Position numbers and translations under genes: made by a program. From contig NZ_MLFR01000013.1 in NCBI RefSeq assembly GCF_002095475.1, positions 62,001 through 126,000 of the forward strand: a stretch of 64,000 nt of DNA, read 5' to 3'. The DNA is from Pantoea rwandensis. GTDB taxonomy: Bacteria > Pseudomonadota > Gammaproteobacteria > Enterobacterales > Enterobacteriaceae. The notes below the pieces were generated by a model. It searched no databases. It saw only the letters and a list, made by a program, of their open reading frames with translations, and had not been told where the DNA came from. Positions 54,690 to 63,052 of this stretch are shown in pieces. The stretch's first letter is position 1; each line of letters starts with the position of its first letter.

Positions 54690-55613
54690 ATGAAATTCAA
54701 AAAAGCGTTAGTGACTTCCCTTATAGCTTGCATGTTACCTGCCGCAGTGATGGCAAAAGACCTTCAGGTGGGCGTTTCAATGGCGCTGTTTGACGACAAC
54801 TTCCTGACCATTCTGCGTACGGCTATGCAGAAAGAGATGACTAAAGATGGCGTGCAAGGGCAGGTTGAAGACGCGAAAGGTGACGTTTCACAGCAGCTGC
54901 AGCAGATTCAGAACTTCATCGGTCAGGGCGTAGACGCCATCATCGTTAACCCGGTGGACACCAATGCCGTTAAACCGTTAGTGGACGCGGCGAAAAAAGC
55001 CGGTGTGCCGTTGATCTTTGTTAACCGCAAACCGGCAGGTGAATTGACCGACAAAATGGCTTACGTCGGTTCTGACTCTGAGCTGGCGGGCCGTCTGCAA
55101 ATGGAAGCGTTGGCAAAAGCGATGAACGGCAAAGGCAACGTCGCCATTCTGATGGGCGACTTGGCTAACGAATCAACCCGTGACCGTACCAAAGGTGTTG
55201 AAGCGGTCGTCGCTAAATATCCAGGCATCAAAGTTGTTCAGAAGCAGACTGCGAAATTCACCCGTAACGACGCGGTGGACGTGGTGAGTAACTGGATGAC
55301 AGCAGGCGATGATATTCAGGCCATTGCTTCAAATAACGATGAAATGGCTATCGGTGCGTTGCAGGCGCTGGGTAAAAACCCGAACCATATCCTGATTGCC
55401 GGTGTGGATGGTACGCCAGATGCCTTACAGATGCTGAAGAACGGAAAAATGGTTGCGACCGTGTTCCAGGATGCGAAAGGACAAGGCGAAGGTGCGGTTC
55501 AGGCCGCAGTGAAACTGGCGAAGGGTGAAAAAGTTGAGAAGGTTATCAACATTCCTTACCAGTTGATCACTAAAGACAACATGGCTCAGTTCGAATCCCG
55601 TAACCAGAAATAA
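54690..55613 (+). CDS. CUT2-type sugar-binding protein (RbsB-like)
   Basis: 307 residues: signal peptide (ALVTSLIACMLPAAVMA, cleaved before KDLQVGVS) and a type I periplasmic binding fold of the ribose/inositol group (QQIQNFIGQGVDAIIVNPVD, GVDGTPDALQMLKNGKM). It feeds the ATPase and permease that follow. The sequence looks closest to myo-inositol or ribose binding proteins, but the sugar cannot be fixed. Confidence 0.88.
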   Translation: MKFKKALVTSLIACMLPAAVMAKDLQVGVSMALFDDNFLTILRTAMQKEMTKDGVQGQVEDAKGDVSQQLQQIQNFIGQGVDAIIVNPVDTNAVKPLVDAAKKAGVPLIFVNRKPAGELTDKMAYVGSDSELAGRLQMEALAKAMNGKGNVAILMGDLANESTRDRTKGVEAVVAKYPGIKVVQKQTAKFTRNDAVDVVSNWMTAGDDIQAIASNNDEMAIGALQALGKNPNHILIAGVDGTPDALQMLKNGKMVATVFQDAKGQGEGAVQAAVKLAKGEKVEKVINIPYQLITKDNMAQFESRNQK

Positions 55614-55645
55614 TTGTTCCCGACTTAGCCGTACGGAGGTGATGT

Positions 55646-57130
55646 ATGACCGCATTTGCGCTTGAAGCCGAAGGCATCAGCAAGTTCTTCCCTGGAGTGA
55701 AGGCACTCGACAATGTCTCACTACGCATTAAACCGGGGTCGGTACATGCCCTGATGGGTGAAAATGGCGCGGGTAAATCCACTTTAATGAAATGCCTTAT
55801 TGGGATGTATCGTCCCGATAAGGGCACCATTCGCATTAAAGGGGAGCCGGTGCAGTTCCAGGACACCATGGACGCGTTGCGTTCGGGGATCTCAATGATC
55901 CACCAGGAACTGAATTTGGTGCCTTATATGACCGTGGCCGAGAACATCTGGCTCGGCCGCGAACCGATGAAGTACGGCTTTGTTGATCACGGAAAACTTA
56001 ACAAGCAAACGCAAGAACTGCTCAACAGATTAAACATCCGCTTAAAAGCAGACCGGATGGTGGGTGAGCTCAGTATTGCTGCCCAGCAAATGGTCGAAAT
56101 CGCCAAAGCGGTGTCATGGAACTCCGACATCGTGATCATGGATGAACCGACCTCGGCACTGACGGAAACCGAAGTGGCGCATCTGTTCACCATCATTCGT
56201 GACCTGCGTGAGCAGGGGAAAGCCATCATCTATATCAGCCATAAGATGGATGAGATCTTTACGATTACCGATGAGATCAGCATTTTCCGTGACGGCACTT
56301 GGGTGGGGAGCAACAACACCTCCGAGTTTACTCGCCAGTCGCTCATCACCCAGATGGTGGGTCGTGAACTGACGCAACTGTTCCCGAAATTCAATGGTGA
56401 GATTGGGGCAGACGTACTGACGGTGCGTAATCTGACCTGCAAAGATCGTTTTACCGACATTAACTTCACGGTGCGCAAGGGTGAAATCTTGGGTGTAGCA
56501 GGTTTAGTGGGTGCCGGACGCAGTGAAGTGATGGAAAGCTTATTCGGGATGGAAAGCTTCGACAGCGGGGAAGTGCTGATCGATGGTGTGCCAGTCAAAA
56601 TCGATTCGCCCTCAACGGCGATTGAGAAGGGCATGGCGTTCCTGACTGAAGACCGTAAAAAGTCCGGGCTGTTTCTGGTGTTATCGGTGATGGAGAACAT
56701 GAGTATCGTCAACATGCCAGATTATGTCAGCAAAGCGGGATTCGTTAGCCACATGAAGATGGCACAGGACTGCATGGAGCAGATCCGCAAACTCAATATT
56801 AAAACGCCGACCATGGATCAGATCATCAATAACCTCAGCGGCGGTAATCAGCAGAAGGTGCTGATTGCGCGTTGGCTGCTGGCGCAACCGAAGATCCTAA
56901 TCCTCGATGAACCGACGCGCGGTATTGACGTCGGGGCAAAAGCCGAGATTTACCGCTTAATTAGCGAACTGGCCAACCGAGGCGTCGCCATCATTATGGT
57001 GTCGTCTGAGTTGCCGGAAATTCTGGGCATGAGCGACCGCGTGATGGTTATGCACGGCGGACGTATAACTGGCATCCTCGATAAAGAAGAGGCCAATCAG
57101 GAAACCATTTTGTCGTTGGCATCTGAGTGA
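55646..57130 (+). CDS. CUT2-type sugar ABC ATPase (RbsA/MglA-like)
   Basis: 494 residues with two ATPase modules, as usual in CUT2 importers. The first has an intact Walker A (GENGAGKST near residue 35); in the second it is degenerate (GLVGAGRSE), and its signature is LSGGNQQK with DEPTRGID. It starts 32 bp after the binding-protein gene and overlaps the frame of the permease region by a few bases. Confidence 0.92.
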   Translation: MTAFALEAEGISKFFPGVKALDNVSLRIKPGSVHALMGENGAGKSTLMKCLIGMYRPDKGTIRIKGEPVQFQDTMDALRSGISMIHQELNLVPYMTVAENIWLGREPMKYGFVDHGKLNKQTQELLNRLNIRLKADRMVGELSIAAQQMVEIAKAVSWNSDIVIMDEPTSALTETEVAHLFTIIRDLREQGKAIIYISHKMDEIFTITDEISIFRDGTWVGSNNTSEFTRQSLITQMVGRELTQLFPKFNGEIGADVLTVRNLTCKDRFTDINFTVRKGEILGVAGLVGAGRSEVMESLFGMESFDSGEVLIDGVPVKIDSPSTAIEKGMAFLTEDRKKSGLFLVLSVMENMSIVNMPDYVSKAGFVSHMKMAQDCMEQIRKLNIKTPTMDQIINNLSGGNQQKVLIARWLLAQPKILILDEPTRGIDVGAKAEIYRLISELANRGVAIIMVSSELPEILGMSDRVMVMHGGRITGILDKEEANQETILSLASE

Positions 57131-57144
57131 GGCGCGAGACATCT

Positions 57145-58176
57145 ATGAGTAACGTAAAAATTACGGCCCCGCAGGCCGCAGAATCTAGCTCTTTCTTTGG
57201 CAATCTGCGCCATAAGTTGCCGAAGGACACGGGCATCTTTGTGGTGATGTTAGGCATTGCACTGATTTTTGAAATTGCAGGTTGGTACGTACGTGACCAG
57301 TCATTCCTGCTCAACACCAACCGTTTAGTTCTGATTGTTTTACAGGTCGCGATTATCGGCATCATTGCCGTGGGGGTGACACAAGTCATCATCACCACGG
57401 GTATTGATCTGTCATCCGGCTCAGTCATTGCGTTAACTGCGGTGGTCGCAGCCAGTCTGGCACAAACCTCCGATAGCCTGACGCCGATGTATCCATCACT
57501 GGTTAACTTACCTGCCGTGATTCCGATTGTGGCCGGCATTGGTGTGGGTTTGCTGTGTGGTTTGATGAACGGTTTCCTGATTACCAAAACCGGTATTCCT
57601 CCTTTTATTGCTACCCTGGGGATGATGGTGTCCGCGCGTGGTCTGGCGCAGTATTACACCCAAGGTAACCCAATCAGCTTCTTGTCCGATGGTTTCACCT
57701 CTATCGGTCAGGGTGCGATGCCGGTGATTATCTTCTTGGTGGTGGCTTTCCTGTTCCACATTGCGCTGAAGCACACCCGCTATGGCAAATACGTCTACGC
57801 CATTGGTGGCAACATGACGTCTGCCAAGGTCTCAGGCATTAACGTTAACAAGTATCTGATTATCGTTTATACCATCGCAGGTGCGCTGTCTGGCTTGGCG
57901 GGTGTGGTGTTAGCAGCCCGCGTCAGCAGTGGCCAGTCGAGTATGGGTGTGGCGTATGAACTGGATGCCATTGCCGCCGCAGTTATCGGTGGTAGCAGCC
58001 TGATGGGTGGCGTCGGTCGCATCACTGGCACACTGATTGGTGCAGTGATTCTGGGTCTGATTAAGAGCGGATTCACCTTCGTGGGTGTCGATGCCTACGT
58101 GCAGGACATCATTAAAGGCATGATCATCGTCGCTGCAGTGTCCATCGATATGCACCGCAACCGCAAAAAACGCTGA
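57145..58176 (+). CDS. CUT2-type sugar ABC permease (RbsC/MglC-like)
   Basis: 343 residues with eight to ten helices of the branched-chain/ribose permease family (TTGIDLSSGSVIALTAVVAA, VAYELDAIAAAVIGGSSLMGG). I chose the ATG at 57145 (MSNVKITAP); an upstream codon at 57127 would overlap the ATPase gene. Its stop codon lies at the edge of a 127-bp repeat element. Confidence 0.9.
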   Translation: MSNVKITAPQAAESSSFFGNLRHKLPKDTGIFVVMLGIALIFEIAGWYVRDQSFLLNTNRLVLIVLQVAIIGIIAVGVTQVIITTGIDLSSGSVIALTAVVAASLAQTSDSLTPMYPSLVNLPAVIPIVAGIGVGLLCGLMNGFLITKTGIPPFIATLGMMVSARGLAQYYTQGNPISFLSDGFTSIGQGAMPVIIFLVVAFLFHIALKHTRYGKYVYAIGGNMTSAKVSGINVNKYLIIVYTIAGALSGLAGVVLAARVSSGQSSMGVAYELDAIAAAVIGGSSLMGGVGRITGTLIGAVILGLIKSGFTFVGVDAYVQDIIKGMIIVAAVSIDMHRNRKKR

Positions 58177-58301
58177 TACGCGTCGTCCTTCGCGCTGTAA
58201 CTGCGTTTGCTACGCTTGTTCACCCCGGTCACATAGTGGCCTATGCTCCCGGGGATGAACAATCTTGCCGCCTTGTTACAGCGCGAATGACTTAGCGTAT
58301 C
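58175..58301. repeat. 127-bp palindromic intergenic element, non-ERIC
   Basis: The ends are imperfect 27-bp inverted repeats: GATACGCGTCGTCCTTCGCG plus CTGTAAC at 58175 and the complement-like GTTACAGCGCGAATGACTTA plus GCGTATC at 58275. The centre has its own palindrome (CCCCGGTCACATA and TATGCTCCCGGGG). It has MITE-like form, and similar sequences occur between genes in Erwinia and related bacteria as far as I recall. The left end overlaps the permease stop codon. Confidence 0.75.
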
Positions 58302-58392
58302 TGCTCCGAGTAGGTTGTAAACTTTTCATTTTTTACGGATGACACGTTCACCAGTTATCTGTGCTCTCAGATCTAAACGGCCTTTCAGCTTT

Positions 58393-58419
58393 GTTACAGC
58401 GCGAATGACTTAGCGTATC
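58393..58419 (+). repeat. extra copy of the right end of the 127-bp element
   Basis: GTTACAGCGCGAATGACTTA plus GCGTATC is repeated exactly 118 bp after the first copy, without a left end. It suggests a second, partly deleted element or a local duplication. Confidence 0.75.
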
Positions 58420-58605
58420 GCCTTGAGCGTGTTGGAATCAAAACTCCGCCTATTGAGTTCTGTCTCATTTTAGCTGCCTATCCTCACAATAAGTTTTCCC
58501 GCTGGTTGATCCTGCTCCTTTCCCCGCGTTTGCTTTCGTTCTGACCGTATTTGGTCACTTTCAGCGACTTCTGCACCATCTCGACGCTTGGGGTCATCAC
58601 TTTTT

Positions 58606-58644
58606 TGCACATCTGCCACGCAATTTGCGCACCATGGTGGTGCG
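58606..58644. promoter_or_regulatory. candidate NtrC sites upstream of nac
   Basis: CGCACCATGGTGGTGCG at 58628-58644 matches the NtrC consensus TGCAC-N7-GTGCA at 8 of 10 positions; TGCACATCTGCCACGCA at 58606-58622 also matches at 8 of 10. They lie about 165 and 185 bp upstream of the predicted sigma-54 start, a usual enhancer distance. Confidence 0.55.
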
Positions 58645-58773
58645 TTCTGATTCGTTTTTAATCACTCTGTGTCATGTGCTCAGCTTATTAACTCTTAAGA
58701 GGTAATCAGAAAGGCTTATTTTTCGTGCCGTTAGGAATATTCTGGACCTGTTTTTTTATACTCCGAATAAACC

Positions 58774-58789
58774 TGGCCTGCATATTGCA
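58774..58789 (+). promoter_or_regulatory. sigma-54 promoter of nac
   Basis: TGGCCTGCATATTGCA agrees with the consensus TGGCACG-N4-TTGCA, with the -24 GG and -12 GC correctly 10 bases apart. The predicted start is near 58800, 57 bp before the nac ATG. nac of other enterobacteria is known to depend on sigma-54 and NtrC. Confidence 0.7.
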
Positions 58790-58856
58790 ACTCTATGAAC
58801 ACAAGCCAGCAGGCTCAAACACCCAAACGGGTTATTCGGGGATTGACGGAGGCAAT

Positions 58857-59774
58857 ATGAATTTAAGACGACTGAAGTACTTTGTAAAAATCGTCGATAT
58901 CGGCAGCCTGACTCAGGCAGCAGAAGTGTTGCACATCGCGCAGCCTGCGCTTAGCCAGCAGGTTGCTACGCTGGAAAACGAACTTGATCAGCAGCTGCTG
59001 ATCCGCACCAAACGTGGTGTGACACCAACCGAAGCCGGTAAAATTCTCTATGCTCACGCTCGGACTATCTTACGTCAGTGTGAGCAGGCACAAACCGCTG
59101 TGATCAACGCGGGCCAGGCGTTAAATGGACAGGTGTCGATTGGTCTGGCCCCGGGCACAGCCGCTTCTTCGCTGACGATGCCGCTGTTGCAAACGGTGCG
59201 TGAACAATTCCCCGATGTGCTGGTGTATCTCCACGAGAACAGTGGTACGTCACTGAACGAAAAAGTGATGAATGGCCAGCTGGATATGGCGGTGTTATAT
59301 GATCGCGCACCGACGGCAGGCATCAATAGCATTCCACTGATGAAAGAAGAGCTGTATCTGGTCGGTGCCACAGCCTGCCCTGGTGCCACCGTTGATTTAG
59401 CGGAGGTGGCCCAGATGAATCTGTTCCTGCCGCGTGACTACAGCGCAGTGCGTAAACGTGTTGATGAAGCATTCTCGTTGCGCCGTTTGAGCGCGAAGAT
59501 TATTGGTGAGATTGAGTCAATCTCAACGCTGACGGCGGCCGTTGCCAGCGGTATGGGTGTCACTGTTCTGCCGGAATCCGCTGCACGTGCATTGGTTAGC
59601 TCCACCCATGCGTGGATGGCACGCATTAACAGCCCATCGCTTAACCTGCCCTTATCACTCAACATTTCAGCGCGTCTGCCGCTGTCGCCTTCTGCTCAGG
59701 CAGTGAAAAATATTCTGCTGTCGTTGCTAAACAAGCCAGTGGCAGAAGAGCGTGAATTGATGTTAGTGGGTTAA
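58857..59774 (+). CDS. nac: nitrogen assimilation control protein Nac
   Basis: LysR-family regulator of 305 residues, the length of E. coli Nac, and highly similar to it: MNLRRLKYFVKIVDIGSL, then the helix-turn-helix region (AAEVLHIAQPALSQQVATLE). Under nitrogen limitation Nac activates sigma-70 genes for use of poor nitrogen sources and represses ammonia assimilation. The ATG at 58857 follows GGAGG and is chosen over a longer frame starting at 58725. A sigma-54 promoter and NtrC-like sites lie upstream. cbl follows after 171 bp. Confidence 0.94.
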   Translation: MNLRRLKYFVKIVDIGSLTQAAEVLHIAQPALSQQVATLENELDQQLLIRTKRGVTPTEAGKILYAHARTILRQCEQAQTAVINAGQALNGQVSIGLAPGTAASSLTMPLLQTVREQFPDVLVYLHENSGTSLNEKVMNGQLDMAVLYDRAPTAGINSIPLMKEELYLVGATACPGATVDLAEVAQMNLFLPRDYSAVRKRVDEAFSLRRLSAKIIGEIESISTLTAAVASGMGVTVLPESAARALVSSTHAWMARINSPSLNLPLSLNISARLPLSPSAQAVKNILLSLLNKPVAEERELMLVG

Positions 59775-59945
59775 CGTTCTTCCCCGCAGCTTAACCCTCT
59801 CCTGAGCGGGAGAGGGGACCCATCCCGCTAGACTCACTTGCCCACCTTATTACTATTACGCATAACACACCGTTTTTTATTATTTCCTGCAATCACACCA
59901 ACTTCATAACATGGATGAAACAAGGCAGGAAACAGGAGAAAGGGT

Positions 59946-60905
59946 GTGAATTTCCAGCAACTTAAAATTATACGCGAAGCGGCACGTTGCGAATTCAACC
60001 TGACAGAAGTGGCGAACACGCTGTTTACCTCACAATCTGGGGTTAGCCGCCATATTCGTGATCTGGAAGATGAACTCGGCGTCGAAATCTTTATTCGTCG
60101 CGGTAAGCGGCTGTTGGGTATGACTGAACCGGGCAAGGCGCTGTTGACCATTGCTGAACGCATTCTGGATGAAGCCGGCAAAGTACGTCGTCTGGCGGAT
60201 GTGTTTACCAATGAAACCAGCGGTGTATTGACGATTGCAACCACGCACACCCAGGCTCGTTACAGCTTACCTCGTGTGATTAAAGCGTTTCGTCAGCTCT
60301 ATCCGAACGTTCGTCTGGAGCTGAATCAGGGATCGCCACAAGAGATTGTGACCATGTTGTTGGCGGGTGAAGCAGACATTGGCATTGCTTCCGAACAGTT
60401 GGTGAATAACAGCAGTCTCGCTGCGTTTCCGTGGTTTAGCTGGCATCACTCCTTGCTGGTACCGCACGAGCATGAACTTTTACAGCATCAACCCGTCACG
60501 CTGGCCAGTCTGAGCCGCCATCCATTAATTACCTATCGTCAGGGCATTACTGGGCGATCTCGCGTGGACCGGGCATTTCAGGCAGCGGGTATAAAACCGG
60601 ATATTGTGCTCAGCGCGCAGGATTCAGATGTGGTGAAAACCTATGTTGAGTTGGGTCTTGGCGTCGGCATCCTGGCTGACCAGGCGTGTGACATCTATGA
60701 AGGTGAAGATTTGGTGAAAATCGACACCCACCATCTGTTTGATGCCAATACGGTATGGTTGGGATTGAAGCGCGGCCAGCTTCAGCGCAATTATGTATGG
60801 CAGTTCCTTGAGTTATGTAATGCAAATCTGTCGCTGGAGGAGATTAAACGTCAGGCGCTCTCTTATGAAGCGGAAGATGAACCGGCCATCGATTTCCAGA
60901 TTTAA
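59946..60905 (+). CDS. cbl: LysR-type sulfate-starvation regulator Cbl
   Basis: 319 residues (316 in E. coli), close relative of CysB: MNFQQLKIIREAARCEFNLTEV with the helix-turn-helix and RHIRDLEDELGVEIF. Cbl activates genes for sulfonate and other organosulfur use (ssu, tau in E. coli) when sulfate is scarce. It starts with GTG at 59946 and AGGAGAAAGGG just upstream. The pair nac-cbl is conserved in order. Its presence 9 kb from two monooxygenase/transport blocks that look like organosulfur pathways is suggestive. Confidence 0.93.
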   Translation: MNFQQLKIIREAARCEFNLTEVANTLFTSQSGVSRHIRDLEDELGVEIFIRRGKRLLGMTEPGKALLTIAERILDEAGKVRRLADVFTNETSGVLTIATTHTQARYSLPRVIKAFRQLYPNVRLELNQGSPQEIVTMLLAGEADIGIASEQLVNNSSLAAFPWFSWHHSLLVPHEHELLQHQPVTLASLSRHPLITYRQGITGRSRVDRAFQAAGIKPDIVLSAQDSDVVKTYVELGLGVGILADQACDIYEGEDLVKIDTHHLFDANTVWLGLKRGQLQRNYVWQFLELCNANLSLEEIKRQALSYEAEDEPAIDFQI

Positions 60906-60910
60906 CCTCT

Positions 60911-61050
60911 CAGGTCGCCATGAATGGTGACCCTACATTTCCCCGTAGGGTGCGCATTCATGCGCACCTGGCCACAAACCTCACCGTAATTGATGACGCA
61001 TTCATGCGCCCCTGGCAACAAACCTCACCGTAAACGATGACGCATTCGGT
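60911..61050 (+). repeat. family A palindrome and 44-bp tandem units
   Basis: GGTCGCCATGAATGGTGACC at 60913 is a family A palindrome. GCATTCATGCGC units start at 60954, 60998 and (partly) 61042, spaced by exactly 44 bp, each followed by CTGGC, CAAACCTCACCGTAA and GATGAC. The same 44-bp period occurs at 26873. Confidence 0.85.
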
Positions 61051-61171
61051 GCAGCATAAAATTTCTTTTGTCGCCCTAAAACGCATCCCAGCCCAGTTTC
61101 CACCTCGTAGAAAAACATCCTGCACTGCTGTGCCACGTTACAGTGAAATGAACAGGATAAAGGGGATGAAA

Positions 61172-62629
61172 ATGTCGCGAATTCAATTAAGAGATGCAGA
61201 ACTGTTGCGCCAACAGGCGCTGTTTGGTGGACGCTGGCAGGACGCCCATGCGGGGGCCACGCTGCCGGTCATCGATCCATCCACTCAACAACAAATTGCT
61301 ACTATTCCTGCACTGGGTGCAGCCGAAACCGAACAGGCAATAGATTATGCCGAATCGGTGCGTGCCAGTTGGGGGAAAACCCCCAATGCCACGCGTGCAG
61401 CTCTGCTGGATAAGTGGCATCAGCTGATTATCGATAACGCGGATGATCTGGCGATCATTATGACCGCAGAGCAGGGAAAACCTTTAGCCGAAGCGAAGGG
61501 CGAAGTGCTCTACGGTGCCAGCTTTGTGAAATGGTTCGCCGAGGAAGCACGTCGCATCTATGGTGATACCATTCCTGCACCCAGCGAAGATCGCCGTATT
61601 TTAGTATTGAAGCAACCGGTCGGGGTTGCGGCGGCGATAACGCCGTGGAATTTCCCCATTGCGATGATCACCCGCAAGGTGGCTCCGGCACTGGCCGCAG
61701 GTTGCCCGATTATCGTCAAGCCCTCCGAACTGACACCGCTTTCCGCCTTGGCTCTGGCGGTACTGGCCGAACGTGCTGGCTTCCCATCCGGGGTCGTGCA
61801 GGTGCTTACCGGTTTACCGACGGAAATTGGCAGCACCCTGACCGCCAGCCGCACGGTGCGTAAAATTTCATTCACCGGTTCAACCCGCGTAGGACAGTTG
61901 TTGATGCAGCAGAGCGCCGACAGCATCAAGCGTCTCAGCCTGGAACTGGGCGGTAACGCCCCCCTAATCGTGTTTGATGATGCCGATCTGGATGTCACGA
62001 TTCCCGGCGTGATGGCGAGTAAATTCCGCAATGCTGGACAAACCTGTGTCTGTGCCAACCGCATTTTGGTGCAACGCGGTATTTATGAGCGTTTCAGCGA
62101 GAAACTCCTTGAGGCAGTGGCAACCCTTAAAGTAGGGGATGGCTTTGAACCCAGTAGTACGATTGGGCCATTGATCAACGATCGCGCTGTCGAGAAGGTG
62201 AACAGCCATATCGATGATGCGCTAAGCCAGGGGGCGACCTTGCTGCGTGGGGGGATCAGTGCACCGAACGGCACGTTTGTCGAGCCGACCGTGTTAGGTA
62301 ATGTCACCAGCAGTATGCGTATTGCGCATGAAGAAACCTTCGGTCCGGTCGCACCGCTTTTTGTCTTCGATACGGAAGAGGAAGCGATACGCATGGCGAA
62401 TGATACGCCGTATGGATTAGGTGCTTATTTCTTTACGGAGAATATACGTCGAGCCTGGCGTGTGGCGGAATCATTAGAATTTGGCATGGTAGGTTTTAAT
62501 ACTGGCGCGATATCGTTGGATGCGGCACCTTTTGGCGGAATTAAATTATCCGGATTAGGACGTGAAGGTTCGCGCTATGGAATTGAAGAGTATCTTGAGC
62601 AGAAAACGTTTCATATTGGCAGTCTGTGA
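61172..62629 (+). CDS. succinate-semialdehyde dehydrogenase-like aldehyde dehydrogenase
   Basis: 485 residues. NAD(P)-dependent aldehyde dehydrogenase most like GabD: ITPWNFPIAMITRK, FTGSTRVGQLL, catalytic glutamate in LELGGNAP, and nucleophile cysteine in GQTCVCANR, where the second cysteine two residues on is the redox-switch partner typical of SSADH. It would oxidise succinate semialdehyde to succinate, the end of GABA use after putrescine breakdown. ATGs at 61166 and 61172 are close; AGGGG favours 61172. No transaminase gene is adjacent. Confidence 0.85.
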   Translation: MSRIQLRDAELLRQQALFGGRWQDAHAGATLPVIDPSTQQQIATIPALGAAETEQAIDYAESVRASWGKTPNATRAALLDKWHQLIIDNADDLAIIMTAEQGKPLAEAKGEVLYGASFVKWFAEEARRIYGDTIPAPSEDRRILVLKQPVGVAAAITPWNFPIAMITRKVAPALAAGCPIIVKPSELTPLSALALAVLAERAGFPSGVVQVLTGLPTEIGSTLTASRTVRKISFTGSTRVGQLLMQQSADSIKRLSLELGGNAPLIVFDDADLDVTIPGVMASKFRNAGQTCVCANRILVQRGIYERFSEKLLEAVATLKVGDGFEPSSTIGPLINDRAVEKVNSHIDDALSQGATLLRGGISAPNGTFVEPTVLGNVTSSMRIAHEETFGPVAPLFVFDTEEEAIRMANDTPYGLGAYFFTENIRRAWRVAESLEFGMVGFNTGAISLDAAPFGGIKLSGLGREGSRYGIEEYLEQKTFHIGSL

Positions 62630-62639
62630 ATGCAGTAAC

Positions 62640-62690
62640 GCGCGTTAAATCGTGTCGCTACAAATAGGTAGCGGCACAATTCATTGCGCA
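62640..62690. repeat. family B palindrome pair after the SSADH-like gene
   Basis: GCGCGTTAAATCGTGTCGC plus TAC and the inverted GTAGCGGCACAATTCATTGC flank six bases; a strong potential hairpin 10 bp past the stop. Confidence 0.75.
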
Positions 62691-62816
62691 TAATGACATT
62701 CTTCATCAATTTCCTAATCAGCGCCGGTAGCCTCAGGTTCCCGGCGCTGTTTTATTTTGTGCGCGCCGTCATACTTTTCCCGCTCATCCCCGTTTTAGTG
62801 CAAGTTTCGTGCGAGT

Positions 62817-62833
62817 TGCACCGTAGGGATGCA
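62817..62833. promoter_or_regulatory. candidate NtrC site upstream of the last gene
   Basis: TGCACCGTAGGGATGCA has the NtrC spacing (5+7+5) and matches 9 of 10 consensus half-site bases. It lies about 155 bp before the predicted sigma-54 start. Together with the promoter it occupies a 423-bp gene-free stretch (62630-63052). Confidence 0.6.
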
Positions 62834-62952
62834 CGAATTTTGTGAAGTAAATCATCTGTTTATTCCTTCGGCAATTCCACAAATTTTCCCTCTCCAATAC
62901 GGCAGAAAATTTTTCTGGGGTGTTTTTTACGCATTTTTATTTTTTACTGGGC

Positions 62953-62968
62953 TGGCATACTTTCTGCA
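62953..62968 (+). promoter_or_regulatory. sigma-54 promoter of the last aldehyde dehydrogenase gene
   Basis: TGGCATACTTTCTGCA has -24 GG and -12 GC exactly 10 bases apart and agrees with the consensus at nearly all informative positions. Predicted start near 62979, 74 bp before the ATG. Confidence 0.65.
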
Positions 62969-63052
62969 TTAGCTTATTAACGTGACAGATAAATGTAGTG
63001 CAAATCGTTAATTGGCGTACATGTGATGGGTGTAACAAATAAGGAATTTTCC

